Positions 1 through 8,595 of a DNA stretch of 64,000 bases are shown here, piece by piece. The DNA lies in NCBI GenBank assembly GCA_965228215.1, contig OZ245800.1:2046001-2110000 (forward strand). The letters are read 5' to 3'. How positions within the stretch are numbered: the first letter of the stretch is position 1; the number at the start of each line of letters is the position of its first letter. The stretch is from Maricaulis sp965228215. Lineage in GTDB: Bacteria; Pseudomonadota; Alphaproteobacteria; Caulobacterales; Maricaulaceae. The notes beneath the pieces were generated by a model. It made no database searches. It was not told the DNA's origin and saw only the letters and a program-made list of their open reading frames with translations. The translations under genes and the position numbers were made by a program.

Positions 1-459
1 GAGCGCGCCGGTCCGTGGAATGGCGGACTCCCCGAGCACCGACACGCGTTCGCCGCCCTGTGTCAGCAAGGCCGCGAGCGCGATCTGGCAGACCGCCGCG
101 CGTTCAAGCTTGCTGGGATGCGATTTTGACGAGCCGTAACGCATGGAGGCGGCACCATCACGCCACAGCCAGATCGTGTTGGCGGCTTCCCATTCATTCT
201 GGCGAACGAAGAGCTGGTCGCTGCGCGCGGACTGGCGCCAATCGATGGCGGCCCGTCCGTCCTCGGGGCGGTGGTGGCGGTATTGCCAGAAGGTCTCGCC
301 GACACCGGAGCGGCGCCGGCCGTGCACACCCTGGGCGACGGTCGCGGCGATGCGATCGGCTTCGGCCAGCAGGGCCGGCAGGCTGGCCGCCGCTTCCTCG
401 CCCTCGTGGCGAAGAGAGACGACCTGGGCCTCCTTATGGCGATCAACGCCGCGCGCCAT
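1..459 (-). CDS. DUF58 domain protein (N-terminal part, runs off the window)
   Basis: This is the partner usually found downstream of MoxR ATPases. Reading back from ATG at 459 gives an open frame to the window edge, starting MARGVDRHKEAQVVSLRHEG, with the DUF58 core pattern RRRSGVGETFWQYR followed by DGRAAIDWRQSARSDQLFVR about 50 to 85 residues in. Its start lies three bases after the moxR stop, so the two genes form an operon that continues past base 1. DUF58 proteins act with MoxR ATPases and often sit next to VWA-domain genes; the substrate is unknown. Only the first 153 codons are present, so length and C-terminal domains cannot be judged. Confidence 0.85.
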   Translation of the reverse strand, partial: MARGVDRHKEAQVVSLRHEGEEAAASLPALLAEADRIAATVAQGVHGRRRSGVGETFWQYRHHRPEDGRAAIDWRQSARSDQLFVRQNEWEAANTIWLWRDGAASMRYGSSKSHPSKLERAAVCQIALAALLTQGGERVSVLGESAIPRTGAL

Positions 460-462
460 GGA

Positions 463-1461
<999 letters not shown>

Positions 1462-1542
1462 CGTCCTAAATTCCTCCCACTACCGGTGATCTATAGGCCA
1501 ATTTGCTCGTGTCGAGCATCGCGCCGCACAGAGAGGGTGTCC

Positions 1543-2118
1543 ATGCCTGCTGACACACAAAGCGAAGATGCCATGCAATCGCTGCTGGATGCGGCCCGTA
1601 GTGCAGGCGACGGCCTGCCACCGGTCGAAAGCTGGCATCCGGCATATTGCGGTGAAATGGACATGGTCATCAAGCGTGACGGCTCCTGGTGGCACGAAGG
1701 GCGGCGCATAACCCGGCAACGTCTGACACGTCTGTTTTCGACAATCTTGCGGAAAGATGACGACGGCATTCACTATCTCGTGACGCCCGTGGAGAAAATC
1801 GGCATTGAGGTCGAGGTCGCGCCCTTCCTGGCCGTGCGAGTCGACGCGCAGGGCGAGGGCGATGACCAGACCCTGTTTTTCACCACGAATTTTGGTGATG
1901 TCTTTGCTGCGGGCCCCGACAATCCCATATCTGTCCACAAGGATGACGAGACCGGCGAGCCCGTTCCGCTGGTTCGGGTGCGTGGCCGTCTCGATGCGCT
2001 GCTGAGCCGGCCCGTCTATTACGAGCTGGCCGGGCTGACCTGCGAAGTCGATGGCGTACAGGGCGTGAAGAGCCAGGGCCAGTTCTTCCCGCTGGAACTG
2101 CCCTCTGGAACTGAATGA
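1543..2118 (+). CDS. DUF1285 domain-containing protein
   Basis: Soluble protein of 191 residues. ATG at 1543 is chosen because the long frame upstream is only antisense to moxR. The conserved DUF1285 pattern is visible: DMVIKRDGSWWHEGRRITRQ near residue 45, then RLFSTILRKDDDGIHYLVTP and VEKIGIEVEVAPFLAVRVD. No signal peptide or membrane segment is seen. The family has no established biochemical function. It is followed after six bases by the Nudix gene and then by DUF6111 and the CCA-adding enzyme, an apparent four-gene plus-strand operon ending at the terminator near 4316. Confidence 0.85.
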   Translation: MPADTQSEDAMQSLLDAARSAGDGLPPVESWHPAYCGEMDMVIKRDGSWWHEGRRITRQRLTRLFSTILRKDDDGIHYLVTPVEKIGIEVEVAPFLAVRVDAQGEGDDQTLFFTTNFGDVFAAGPDNPISVHKDDETGEPVPLVRVRGRLDALLSRPVYYELAGLTCEVDGVQGVKSQGQFFPLELPSGTE

Positions 2119-2124
2119 GCAAGA

Positions 2125-2733
2125 ATGAACGATCTTCTGCCCCTCCTGCGTAACAAGCTGGACCCGGTCGATGGGCCGGAGGATTTGCCTGCGCGCGGAG
2201 ACGGTGATCTCAACGGGGCTCCATCGCCAACGGGACGGCCCTTGCGGAAGGCGGCGGTGCTGGCACCGCTGATCCTGCATGACGGTCCGCCGCGTCTCCT
2301 GCTGACCGAGCGCGCGGCCCATCTCAACAATCACGCCGGACAGATCAGCTTTCCGGGCGGACGGGTGGATGCAGGTGACGCCTCGCCGGCGGCAGCGGCC
2401 CTGAGGGAAGTCGAGGAAGAAATCGGCGTGCCTTCGAACCAGGTCGATCTGATCGGGCGGTTCGACCCCTATGAGACCGTCACGGGTTTCCAGGTGACGC
2501 CCTTTGTCGGTGTCCTGCGCCCCGGCTACGAGGTGCATCCGGACCCGGGCGAGGTGGCTGATGTCTTCGAGGCGCCCTTTGAATTCCTGATGGATGCCCG
2601 CAATCACGAACAGCAATTTCGCGTCTGGCAGGGGCACAAGCGCTATTTCTACGCCATGCCCTGGCAGGGACGATTTATCTGGGGTGCAACCGCGGGGATG
2701 TTGAAAGCCCTGCACGATCGGCTTTATGGATAA
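2125..2733 (+). CDS. Nudix hydrolase, CoA pyrophosphatase type
   Basis: 202-residue Nudix enzyme. The Nudix box is complete: GGRVDAGDASPAAAALREVE and then EEIGV, with the REVEEE core that binds divalent metal. The upstream LLLTERAAHLNNHAGQISFP stretch is the UPF0035 signature of the NudL/YeaB CoA pyrophosphatase group, which cleaves CoA or acyl-CoA to 3',5'-ADP and phosphopantetheine. The start lies six bases after the DUF1285 stop and the gene is followed by DUF6111 after three bases. Substrate choice is inferred from the family signature only. Confidence 0.9.
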   Translation: MNDLLPLLRNKLDPVDGPEDLPARGDGDLNGAPSPTGRPLRKAAVLAPLILHDGPPRLLLTERAAHLNNHAGQISFPGGRVDAGDASPAAAALREVEEEIGVPSNQVDLIGRFDPYETVTGFQVTPFVGVLRPGYEVHPDPGEVADVFEAPFEFLMDARNHEQQFRVWQGHKRYFYAMPWQGRFIWGATAGMLKALHDRLYG

Positions 2734-2736
2734 GAC

Positions 2737-3060
2737 ATGCTGCGCATCACAATCATCGAGATCCTCTCCTTTCTCCTGCCCTTCGCGCTGTTCCTGATCT
2801 GGCGCTGGCAGTCGGATCATGACTCCGTGAGCCGGCCCACTCCTGTGCTCAAACTCGCCGCCGCTGGTGCGGCCATGGGCGTGGTCGTGCTGATCGGCCT
2901 CGTTGTCTTCGACAGCATGCGGGCCGGCCATGAGGGCGAGCAATACGTGCCGCCGCGCCTGGTTGATGGCGAGATCATTCCCGGACATTTCATCGCGACC
3001 GATGAGACGGATGCTGCCGACGAGGATGAGACCGGCGAGGACGAAGACCCGCCGCAATGA
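2737..3060 (+). CDS. DUF6111-like small membrane protein
   Basis: 107 residues with two predicted membrane segments: about residues 5-24 (IEILSFLLPFALFLIWRW) and 42-62 (AAAGAAMGVVVLIGLVVFDS). The C-terminal 45 residues are very acidic (ATDETDAADEDETGEDEDPP). Small proteins of this type occur between a Nudix gene and the CCA-adding enzyme gene in alphaproteobacteria, so I assign DUF6111 from context and pattern memory. The stop overlaps the start of the next gene (ATGA), which implies translational coupling. Function unknown. Confidence 0.75.
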   Translation: MLRITIIEILSFLLPFALFLIWRWQSDHDSVSRPTPVLKLAAAGAAMGVVVLIGLVVFDSMRAGHEGEQYVPPRLVDGEIIPGHFIATDETDAADEDETGEDEDPPQ

Positions 3061-4295
3061 GCACACCCCGGCTCGACCCCCGGCAGCATGACTGGATGCG
3101 GGCCGACGGGACGCGTGCCGTCATGGCCGCGCTGGATGCCGCCTGTCCCGGCGGGTCGCGCTTTGTGGGGGGCTGCGTACGCAATGCCCTGCTGGGACAG
3201 CCCGTCGCCGATGTCGATATCGCCACACGCCTGCTGCCGGACGAGGTTGTCCGGGTCGTCGAGGCCGCCGGTCTGAAAGCCGTTCCGACGGGCATCGCGC
3301 ACGGTACCATCACCGTCGTCGCGCATGGCGAGCCCTACGAGGTCACCACGCTGCGCAAGGATGTCGAGACGGATGGCCGCCGGGCGGTTGTCAGTTTCAC
3401 CGAGGACTGGGCCGAGGATGCGATGCGCCGCGATTTTCGCCTGAACGCGCTCTATGCCGACATGGATGGAGAGATCCTCGACCCCACCGGTGGGCTGGAT
3501 GATTTGCCCGACCAGGCCTTCACCTTTGTCGGCGATGCGTCCGAACGCATCCGGGAAGACTATCTGCGTACGCTCCGCCTCTTCCGCTTCCACGCCCATT
3601 ACGGCAATGGCGAGATCGATGCTGCGGGTCTCGAGGCGGCGGTAAACCTGAAGCAGGGCCTGGAAAGCCTGTCTGCGGAACGGGTCTGGTCGGAGTTGAA
3701 GAAACTGCTCGCAGCACCTGATCCTGCACCGGTAATCCGTGTCATGCAGGACACGGGCATCCTGCAAATTCTCCTGGGAGTAAACGGGTCCTTAAGAGTC
3801 CTCAGCGGCATAATCCGCCAAGACGTAGAATACGGGCTGGCGCCCGATTCGCTTTTGCGATTCGCTGCGCTGGCCGATGGCGGACCGGAAAGGATCAGGA
3901 CCATGGCAGCGAAACTAAGAATGTCGAATGCCGAGAGCAAGCGCCTCCAGGGTGCGGTTGATCCCTCTGCCAAGGAGGATGTCGCCGGTGCCTTTGGTGA
4001 CCGTGCTGCGGCAGAGCGTGCAATCATGGCGCTGGGCGCCGTGGCGTTTGAAGACCAGGTCCGTCTTGCCGACGCGGCCGAGATCGTGCCCCCGCCGCGT
4101 GACTGGCGTCTTCTGGCCGATTTCGCCCAAACCTGGGAACAGCCGGAATTTCCGATCTCCGGGGGTGATCTCATCCTGCGCGGCTATGAGCCGGGCCCGA
4201 TGCTGGGCGATGCGCTCGACGAGCTGAAGGCACACTGGATCGCCGAACGCTTCGAGCCGAGCAAGGAAGAGCTCCTGGCGCGTCTCAAGCAGTAG
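3057..4295 (+). CDS. cca: CCA-adding tRNA nucleotidyltransferase
   Basis: 412-residue member of the class II nucleotidyltransferase / poly(A) polymerase family that builds or repairs the 3' CCA end of tRNAs. The head-domain motif FVGGCVRNALLGQPVADVDI holds the G-G-x-V-R-N turn and the metal-binding D-x-D. The RRDFRLNALYAD motif B follows near residue 125 and the RIREDYLRTLRLFRFHAHYG motif near residue 165. It starts inside the preceding stop (ATGA) and ends just before a strong terminator. Whether it adds all of CCA or only part is not decided by the sequence. Confidence 0.92.
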   Translation: MSTPRLDPRQHDWMRADGTRAVMAALDAACPGGSRFVGGCVRNALLGQPVADVDIATRLLPDEVVRVVEAAGLKAVPTGIAHGTITVVAHGEPYEVTTLRKDVETDGRRAVVSFTEDWAEDAMRRDFRLNALYADMDGEILDPTGGLDDLPDQAFTFVGDASERIREDYLRTLRLFRFHAHYGNGEIDAAGLEAAVNLKQGLESLSAERVWSELKKLLAAPDPAPVIRVMQDTGILQILLGVNGSLRVLSGIIRQDVEYGLAPDSLLRFAALADGGPERIRTMAAKLRMSNAESKRLQGAVDPSAKEDVAGAFGDRAAAERAIMALGAVAFEDQVRLADAAEIVPPPRDWRLLADFAQTWEQPEFPISGGDLILRGYEPGPMLGDALDELKAHWIAERFEPSKEELLARLKQ

Positions 4296-4315
4296 GCGTC
4301 CCGAGCACCGACACG

Positions 4316-4348
4316 AAAAACCCCGGTCCAAATGGCCGGGGTTTTTGT
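4316..4348 (+). terminator. Intrinsic terminator after cca
   Basis: CCCCGG (4321-4326) pairs with CCGGGG (4336-4341) around a nine-base loop. The stem is flanked by AAAAA at 4316-4320 and TTTTT at 4342-4346, so it can work in both directions. It sits 20 bases after the cca stop and just beyond the end of the convergent CPBP protease gene. Confidence 0.9.
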
Positions 4349-4352
4349 TTGG

Positions 4353-5090
4353 CTACCAGTCAGCATCCAGATAGAGGCCGGTCATGGCCAGGGTGTCGAC
4401 CAGGCCGTGGGCCAGGATGAGCGGCCAGAGATTTCGCTTGAACAGCAGGTAGAGCGAACCGAGCGCGAAACCGATCATGCCGGTCACGACCCAGCCGCGC
4501 AGACCCTGGTAGTAGAAATGCGCGAAGCCGAAGATCAGCGCTGCGATGATCACGGCCAGCAGTCCGGCCATGGGGAGGCCGCGGAACACCCGTTCCGTCC
4601 GGGTGATGAGATAGGCGCGGAAGAACAGCTCCTCACCGAAGGCAGCGCTGGTCCAGACGATGCCGAGCCACATCAGATAGACGGGCAGATTGCCCTTGAT
4701 GTCGCCCCAACGTTCATTGACGCCCTCTGGTACGGCATCCGTGCTCCACAGGCCGATGACATCGCCGAGCATGGCGAAGGCAATGCCGGTTCCCAGGATC
4801 GCAACAAAGGCCAGCAGGGTCTGCGGCAGGACCAGCAACCAGGATTTCCATCCTTTCGGGCCGGCCAGGCCGAGACCGGTCCAGGTCTCGCCGCGATGAT
4901 GGAGGTAGATCGTCGACACGATCATGAAGACCAGCAGCGAAACCGGTCCGGAGAATTTCCAGATGAAAGGATCAAGCAGCGCCTTGGTACCGAAAGCCAG
5001 CGTCACGCCGCCGATGAGTTCGAGCGCGGCGCGCCCGCGGGACAGAACGGCCGGAGACGTCTCGGAAGCCGGGGAGGAGAGAGTGGACAT
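4353..5090 (-). CDS. CPBP family intramembrane glutamic endopeptidase (Abi/CAAX-like)
   Basis: 245-residue membrane protein with about six to eight hydrophobic segments. The family catalytic motifs are present: EELFFR at residues 153-158, FGFAHF with His191, and LAHGLVD with His228 and Asp232. CPBP proteins include eukaryotic CAAX proteases and bacterial enzymes linked to bacteriocin immunity or membrane-protein processing; the target here is unknown. It converges on cca, with the shared terminator between them, and lies 77 bases downstream of the AraC gene on the same strand, so its own promoter is likely. Confidence 0.88.
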   Translation of the reverse strand: MSTLSSPASETSPAVLSRGRAALELIGGVTLAFGTKALLDPFIWKFSGPVSLLVFMIVSTIYLHHRGETWTGLGLAGPKGWKSWLLVLPQTLLAFVAILGTGIAFAMLGDVIGLWSTDAVPEGVNERWGDIKGNLPVYLMWLGIVWTSAAFGEELFFRAYLITRTERVFRGLPMAGLLAVIIAALIFGFAHFYYQGLRGWVVTGMIGFALGSLYLLFKRNLWPLILAHGLVDTLAMTGLYLDADW

Positions 5091-5167
5091 GAAGTTCGAG
5101 CCTGTGAGTTTGTCTGTGGGTTTGTACGGTTCTTCTCCGCACAGACATGACAGCTCTCCGGGTCGGA

Positions 5168-5983
5168 TTATTGAACGATCGTGCCGTGGGTCCGGGTGTC
5201 CAGGATGCGCAACCAGGTCCGGGGCGTGACACCAAGAGCAGATTTGAACTGGCGCGTGAGGTGGGCCTGGTCAGCGAACCCGGCCTCGACGGCAGCCACG
5301 GCGATAGGTGTGCCATGGGCGATCAGGACACGCGCCTGTTCAAGGCGACGCTGCGTGACGTAGCGATAGGGGCTGGTGCCCAGAAGCGCCCGGAAATCGC
5401 GCGCCAGATTCCAGCGCGACCGACCTGTCACGGCTTCCAGATCATCCATGGAGATGGTCTCGTCGAGGTGGGCGAGCACGTAGTCACGGGCGAGACGCAC
5501 CGCTCGGGCATCAACCGGCCGATCCAGTGTCTGGCCGGTCTCCACCTCGCACAGGCGGTCGACCAGCCGGGTCATGGCATTGTCCCAGTCCAGCGCATCC
5601 ACCGGAGTGGACAGGTCCTGGACCAGGTCGAAGACCAGCCGGATCAGTGCGGAATCGGTGCTGCGGCCGCCTTCCAGGAAGGGCAGGGGGCGTCCATCGA
5701 GCACGGGTTCGAACACATCCGGACGGATATTCAGACCTCGATAGGAGAAGGCCTCGTCGGTGCCGGCCATGCCGTCATGCAATTCATCGGGATGCAGGAT
5801 GACGAGTTCGCCGGGCAGGGAATGCCGGCAGGCACCGCGATATTCGAAGCTCTGCACACCGCTTGTCGTCAGCGCGAAGGTGTAGGTGTCATGGCGGTGC
5901 GGCGCGAAAGCCTTGCCGCTGAAGGCCGCCTCGAACCGCTTGTGCGGCCCGGCGGCCGTGGTGACCCGTCCTGTTTCCGGCAT
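5168..5983 (-). CDS. AraC family transcriptional regulator
   Basis: 271 residues from ATG at 5983, which has GAGG six bases upstream; an upstream in-frame TTG at 6046 lacks a ribosome site. The N-terminal half looks like a cupin sensor domain (FAPHRHDTYTFALTTSGVQS). The C-terminal half is a double helix-turn-helix: MDDLEAVTGRSRWNLARDFR and AAVEAGFADQAHLTRQFKSA, followed by LGVTPRTWLR. This layout matches the short AraC regulators that control a neighbouring transporter or metabolic gene, but no clear target is adjacent: hemF lies upstream on the same strand. Confidence 0.9.
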   Translation of the reverse strand: MPETGRVTTAAGPHKRFEAAFSGKAFAPHRHDTYTFALTTSGVQSFEYRGACRHSLPGELVILHPDELHDGMAGTDEAFSYRGLNIRPDVFEPVLDGRPLPFLEGGRSTDSALIRLVFDLVQDLSTPVDALDWDNAMTRLVDRLCEVETGQTLDRPVDARAVRLARDYVLAHLDETISMDDLEAVTGRSRWNLARDFRALLGTSPYRYVTQRRLEQARVLIAHGTPIAVAAVEAGFADQAHLTRQFKSALGVTPRTWLRILDTRTHGTIVQ

Positions 5984-6091
5984 GAAATCCTCGTCTCCCG
6001 TCTCCGGTGAGATGCACGGGATGGCCGTATCGGATGCATGCAGCAAAAGACAAAGAGGGAAAGCGGCCGGGATCGTCCCGTCAGCCTCCTC

Positions 6092-6988
6092 CTAGACCCA
6101 TTTCGCCTCGGGCGGCATGGAGGACAGGATCGATTTCACATTGCCGCCGGTCTCGAGGCCGAACTTGGTGCCACGATCATAGAGCAGGTTGAACTCGGCA
6201 TAACGACCGCGCCGGACCAGTTGTTCCTCGCGGTCCTCCGGCGTCCAGCTCTCGCCCATGCGGCGCCGGACCAGTTGTGGATAGATGTCGAGGAAGGCCG
6301 AGCCGACATCGCGCGTGAAGGCGAAATCGGCATCCCAGTCGCCGGTATTGTGACGGTCGTAGAAAATCCCGCCGATACCGCGCGGTTCCTCGCGATGCGG
6401 CAGATAGAAATAGGTGTCGCACCATTTCTTGAAGCGGGCATGGAAATCATCGCCGTGCTTGTCGCACACCGCGCCGCAGGCGGCGTGGAAGTCGATCGCG
6501 TCCTCATGCTCCTGGGTCCGGGCCCGGTCCAGAACCGGGGTCAGGTCCATTCCGCCGCCAAACCACCACTGCGTCGTGGTGATGAAGCGCGTATTCATGT
6601 GCACGGCCGGAATTTTCGGGCTCCACATGTGGGCGATCAGGGAAATGCCCGACGCCCAGAAGCGCGGATCCTCCTCGGCGCCCGGGATCTGGGCGCGGAA
6701 TTTTTCCGAGAATTCGCCGTGCACGGTCGAGACATGTACGCCGACCTTCTCGAACAGGCGGCCTTTCATCATGGAAGCAACGCCGCCGCCCTGGTCGGAC
6801 GAACCATCGCCGCGGGACCAAGCCTCGCGCTCGAAACGGCCCGGTTCGCCGCAATAGAGCTCGGCCGGGGCCTCGTCCTCGAGGCGTTCGAACTCGGCGC
6901 AGATCTGGTCGCGAAGATTCTCGAACCAGGCTTTTGCATTGGCGCGGGCGGTGTCGAGATCGATGTCGGTCGTGGCGGTATCAGTCAT
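6092..6988 (-). CDS. hemF: Oxygen-dependent coproporphyrinogen III oxidase
   Basis: 298 residues, the normal length for HemF, which uses oxygen to turn coproporphyrinogen III into protoporphyrinogen IX in haem synthesis. The diagnostic segment KKWCDTYFYLPHREEPRGIG followed by GIFYD is present, as is the upstream pattern MWSPKIPAVHMNTRFI. The gene is between the AraC regulator and the DEAD-box helicase on the same strand. An aerobic enzyme fits the aerobic respiratory genes (petABC) 5 kb away. No anaerobic counterpart (hemN) is visible in the window. Confidence 0.97.
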   Translation of the reverse strand: MTDTATTDIDLDTARANAKAWFENLRDQICAEFERLEDEAPAELYCGEPGRFEREAWSRGDGSSDQGGGVASMMKGRLFEKVGVHVSTVHGEFSEKFRAQIPGAEEDPRFWASGISLIAHMWSPKIPAVHMNTRFITTTQWWFGGGMDLTPVLDRARTQEHEDAIDFHAACGAVCDKHGDDFHARFKKWCDTYFYLPHREEPRGIGGIFYDRHNTGDWDADFAFTRDVGSAFLDIYPQLVRRRMGESWTPEDREEQLVRRGRYAEFNLLYDRGTKFGLETGGNVKSILSSMPPEAKWV

Positions 6989-7038
6989 GGCGCTATGGAT
7001 ACGACGCTGTCGCCCGGGCGCAAGCCCCGAAGACGGTA

Positions 7039-8355
7039 TCAGGCCTGCGGCGCTTGGTCCCGCTTCGGCTTGCGGCCCGGCCGGCGCCGCGGCTTGCGCC
7101 TTGCCTGGTCCTTGCCGGCACCGTCACCGCCACCCTGTGCCTTGCCGGACGTACGGCGGCGCTGGGGCCGTTTGTGGCCACCACCCCCGCCACCGCGTCC
7201 GGGTTTCTTGGCCGGTTTCGGGATGTGCAGATCGGCGCCCTCAGCCGTCAGAAAGCGGCCGATGAGCTTTTCGATATCGCGCAGGAGGGTGCGTTCATCC
7301 GGCTCGACCAGGGCGATGGCAATGCCATCAGCACCGGCGCGCGCCGTTCGACCGATCCGGTGGACATAGACTTCCGGCACGTTGGGCAGATCGTAGTTCA
7401 CGACGTGGGAGACGCCGCCGATATCGATACCGCGCGCGGCGATATCCGTGGCCACCATGATCTTCACCTTGCCCGATTTGAAGGCCTCCAGCGCGCGCTC
7501 GCGCTGGTTCTGGCTTTTATTGCCGTGGATCGCGACGGCCTTGAGACCATCCTTCTCCAGGTTCTGGACCACCCGGTCCGAGCCGCGCTTGGTGCGCGCA
7601 AAGACGATGGCGCGATCAACGGTCTTGTCGCCCAGCACGTCGCGCAGGGTGTGCCGTTTTTCGGCCCGCTCAAGCAGGATGACTTCCTGGGCGATGCGCT
7701 CCACCGGCGTGGATTGCGGTGTGACGGAGACTTCGACCGGATCGGTCAGGAAATCATCGGCCAGGGCCCGGATCTGTTTCGGCATGGTGGCCGAGAAGAG
7801 CAGGGTCTGGCGGTTCTTGCGGAGTTTGGCCATGACCTGGCGGATCGCGGGCAGGAAGCCGAGATCCATCATCTGGTCGGCCTCGTCGAGCACGATCGTT
7901 TTCACCTTGTCGAGGCGCAGGGCGCCGGTGCCGACATGGTCGAGCAGGCGTCCCGGTGTGGCGACGAGGATGTCGACCCCCGGTTCGAGCTGTTTGATCT
8001 GCGGACGCGGTTTCACGCCGCCCACGATCACCGCATGGCGCAGGCCGAGATATTTGGAATAGGTGCGGATACTGTCATTGATCTGGGCCGCGAGTTCACG
8101 GGTCGGGGCCAGGATCAGGGCCTTGCAGGAACGCGGACCGGCCGGTTCCTTCTGCTGGGCATTGAGCTTTGTCAGCAGGGGCAGGACAAAGGCTGCCGTC
8201 TTGCCGGTACCGGTCTGGGCAATGCCCACGAGATCGGAATTGTCCAGCAGGGCCGGGATGGCCTGGGCCTGGATCGGGGTGGGGGTTTCATAGCCGGCTT
8301 CAGTGACGGCACGCTGGACTGGATTGGCCAGTCCGAGTTCGAAAAATTGTGTCAA
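7039..8355 (-). CDS. DEAD-box ATP-dependent RNA helicase (RhlE-like)
   Basis: About 438 residues. I choose TTG at 8355 (MTQFFELGLANPVQRAVTEA), which follows GAAGGACG and matches the N-terminus of this helicase group; the open frame extends 46 codons further to 8493 but that stretch has no family resemblance. Motifs seen in order: Q motif, AQTGTGKT (Walker A), PTRELAAQ, DEAD, SAT, and HRIGRTARAG. The last 60 residues are a basic, Gly- and Arg-rich tail, expected for RNA binding. Probable role in ribosome assembly or mRNA turnover. It converges with nothing; a 240-base gap follows upstream. Confidence 0.92.
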   Translation of the reverse strand: MTQFFELGLANPVQRAVTEAGYETPTPIQAQAIPALLDNSDLVGIAQTGTGKTAAFVLPLLTKLNAQQKEPAGPRSCKALILAPTRELAAQINDSIRTYSKYLGLRHAVIVGGVKPRPQIKQLEPGVDILVATPGRLLDHVGTGALRLDKVKTIVLDEADQMMDLGFLPAIRQVMAKLRKNRQTLLFSATMPKQIRALADDFLTDPVEVSVTPQSTPVERIAQEVILLERAEKRHTLRDVLGDKTVDRAIVFARTKRGSDRVVQNLEKDGLKAVAIHGNKSQNQRERALEAFKSGKVKIMVATDIAARGIDIGGVSHVVNYDLPNVPEVYVHRIGRTARAGADGIAIALVEPDERTLLRDIEKLIGRFLTAEGADLHIPKPAKKPGRGGGGGGHKRPQRRRTSGKAQGGGDGAGKDQARRKPRRRPGRKPKRDQAPQA

Positions 8356-8595
8356 AACACGTCCTTCAGGTCCGCGCGCGCTCCGGTCCTTCCGGACGTG
8401 CGGGACGGTATTCTTGAACGATGCTTGCGTAGAACAGCTGTTCGGCAATGCCCGTCGCCTGGGAGCCAGGCAGGGCGAAAATGGGATCATCATGACCCGG
8501 TCGGCGCCGCTGGACTGAAAGCAGAACGTCTACGCGCGGCACTCAAGTTGCGCGCCGTTTGCCCGCTTTTTCCGCGCAAGTCCAGCGCTTTCCGG

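Noticed and set aside
1480..3066. 528-codon minus-strand frame over DUF1285, Nudix and DUF6111
   Set aside because: Antisense to a coupled plus-strand operon and without recognisable motifs.
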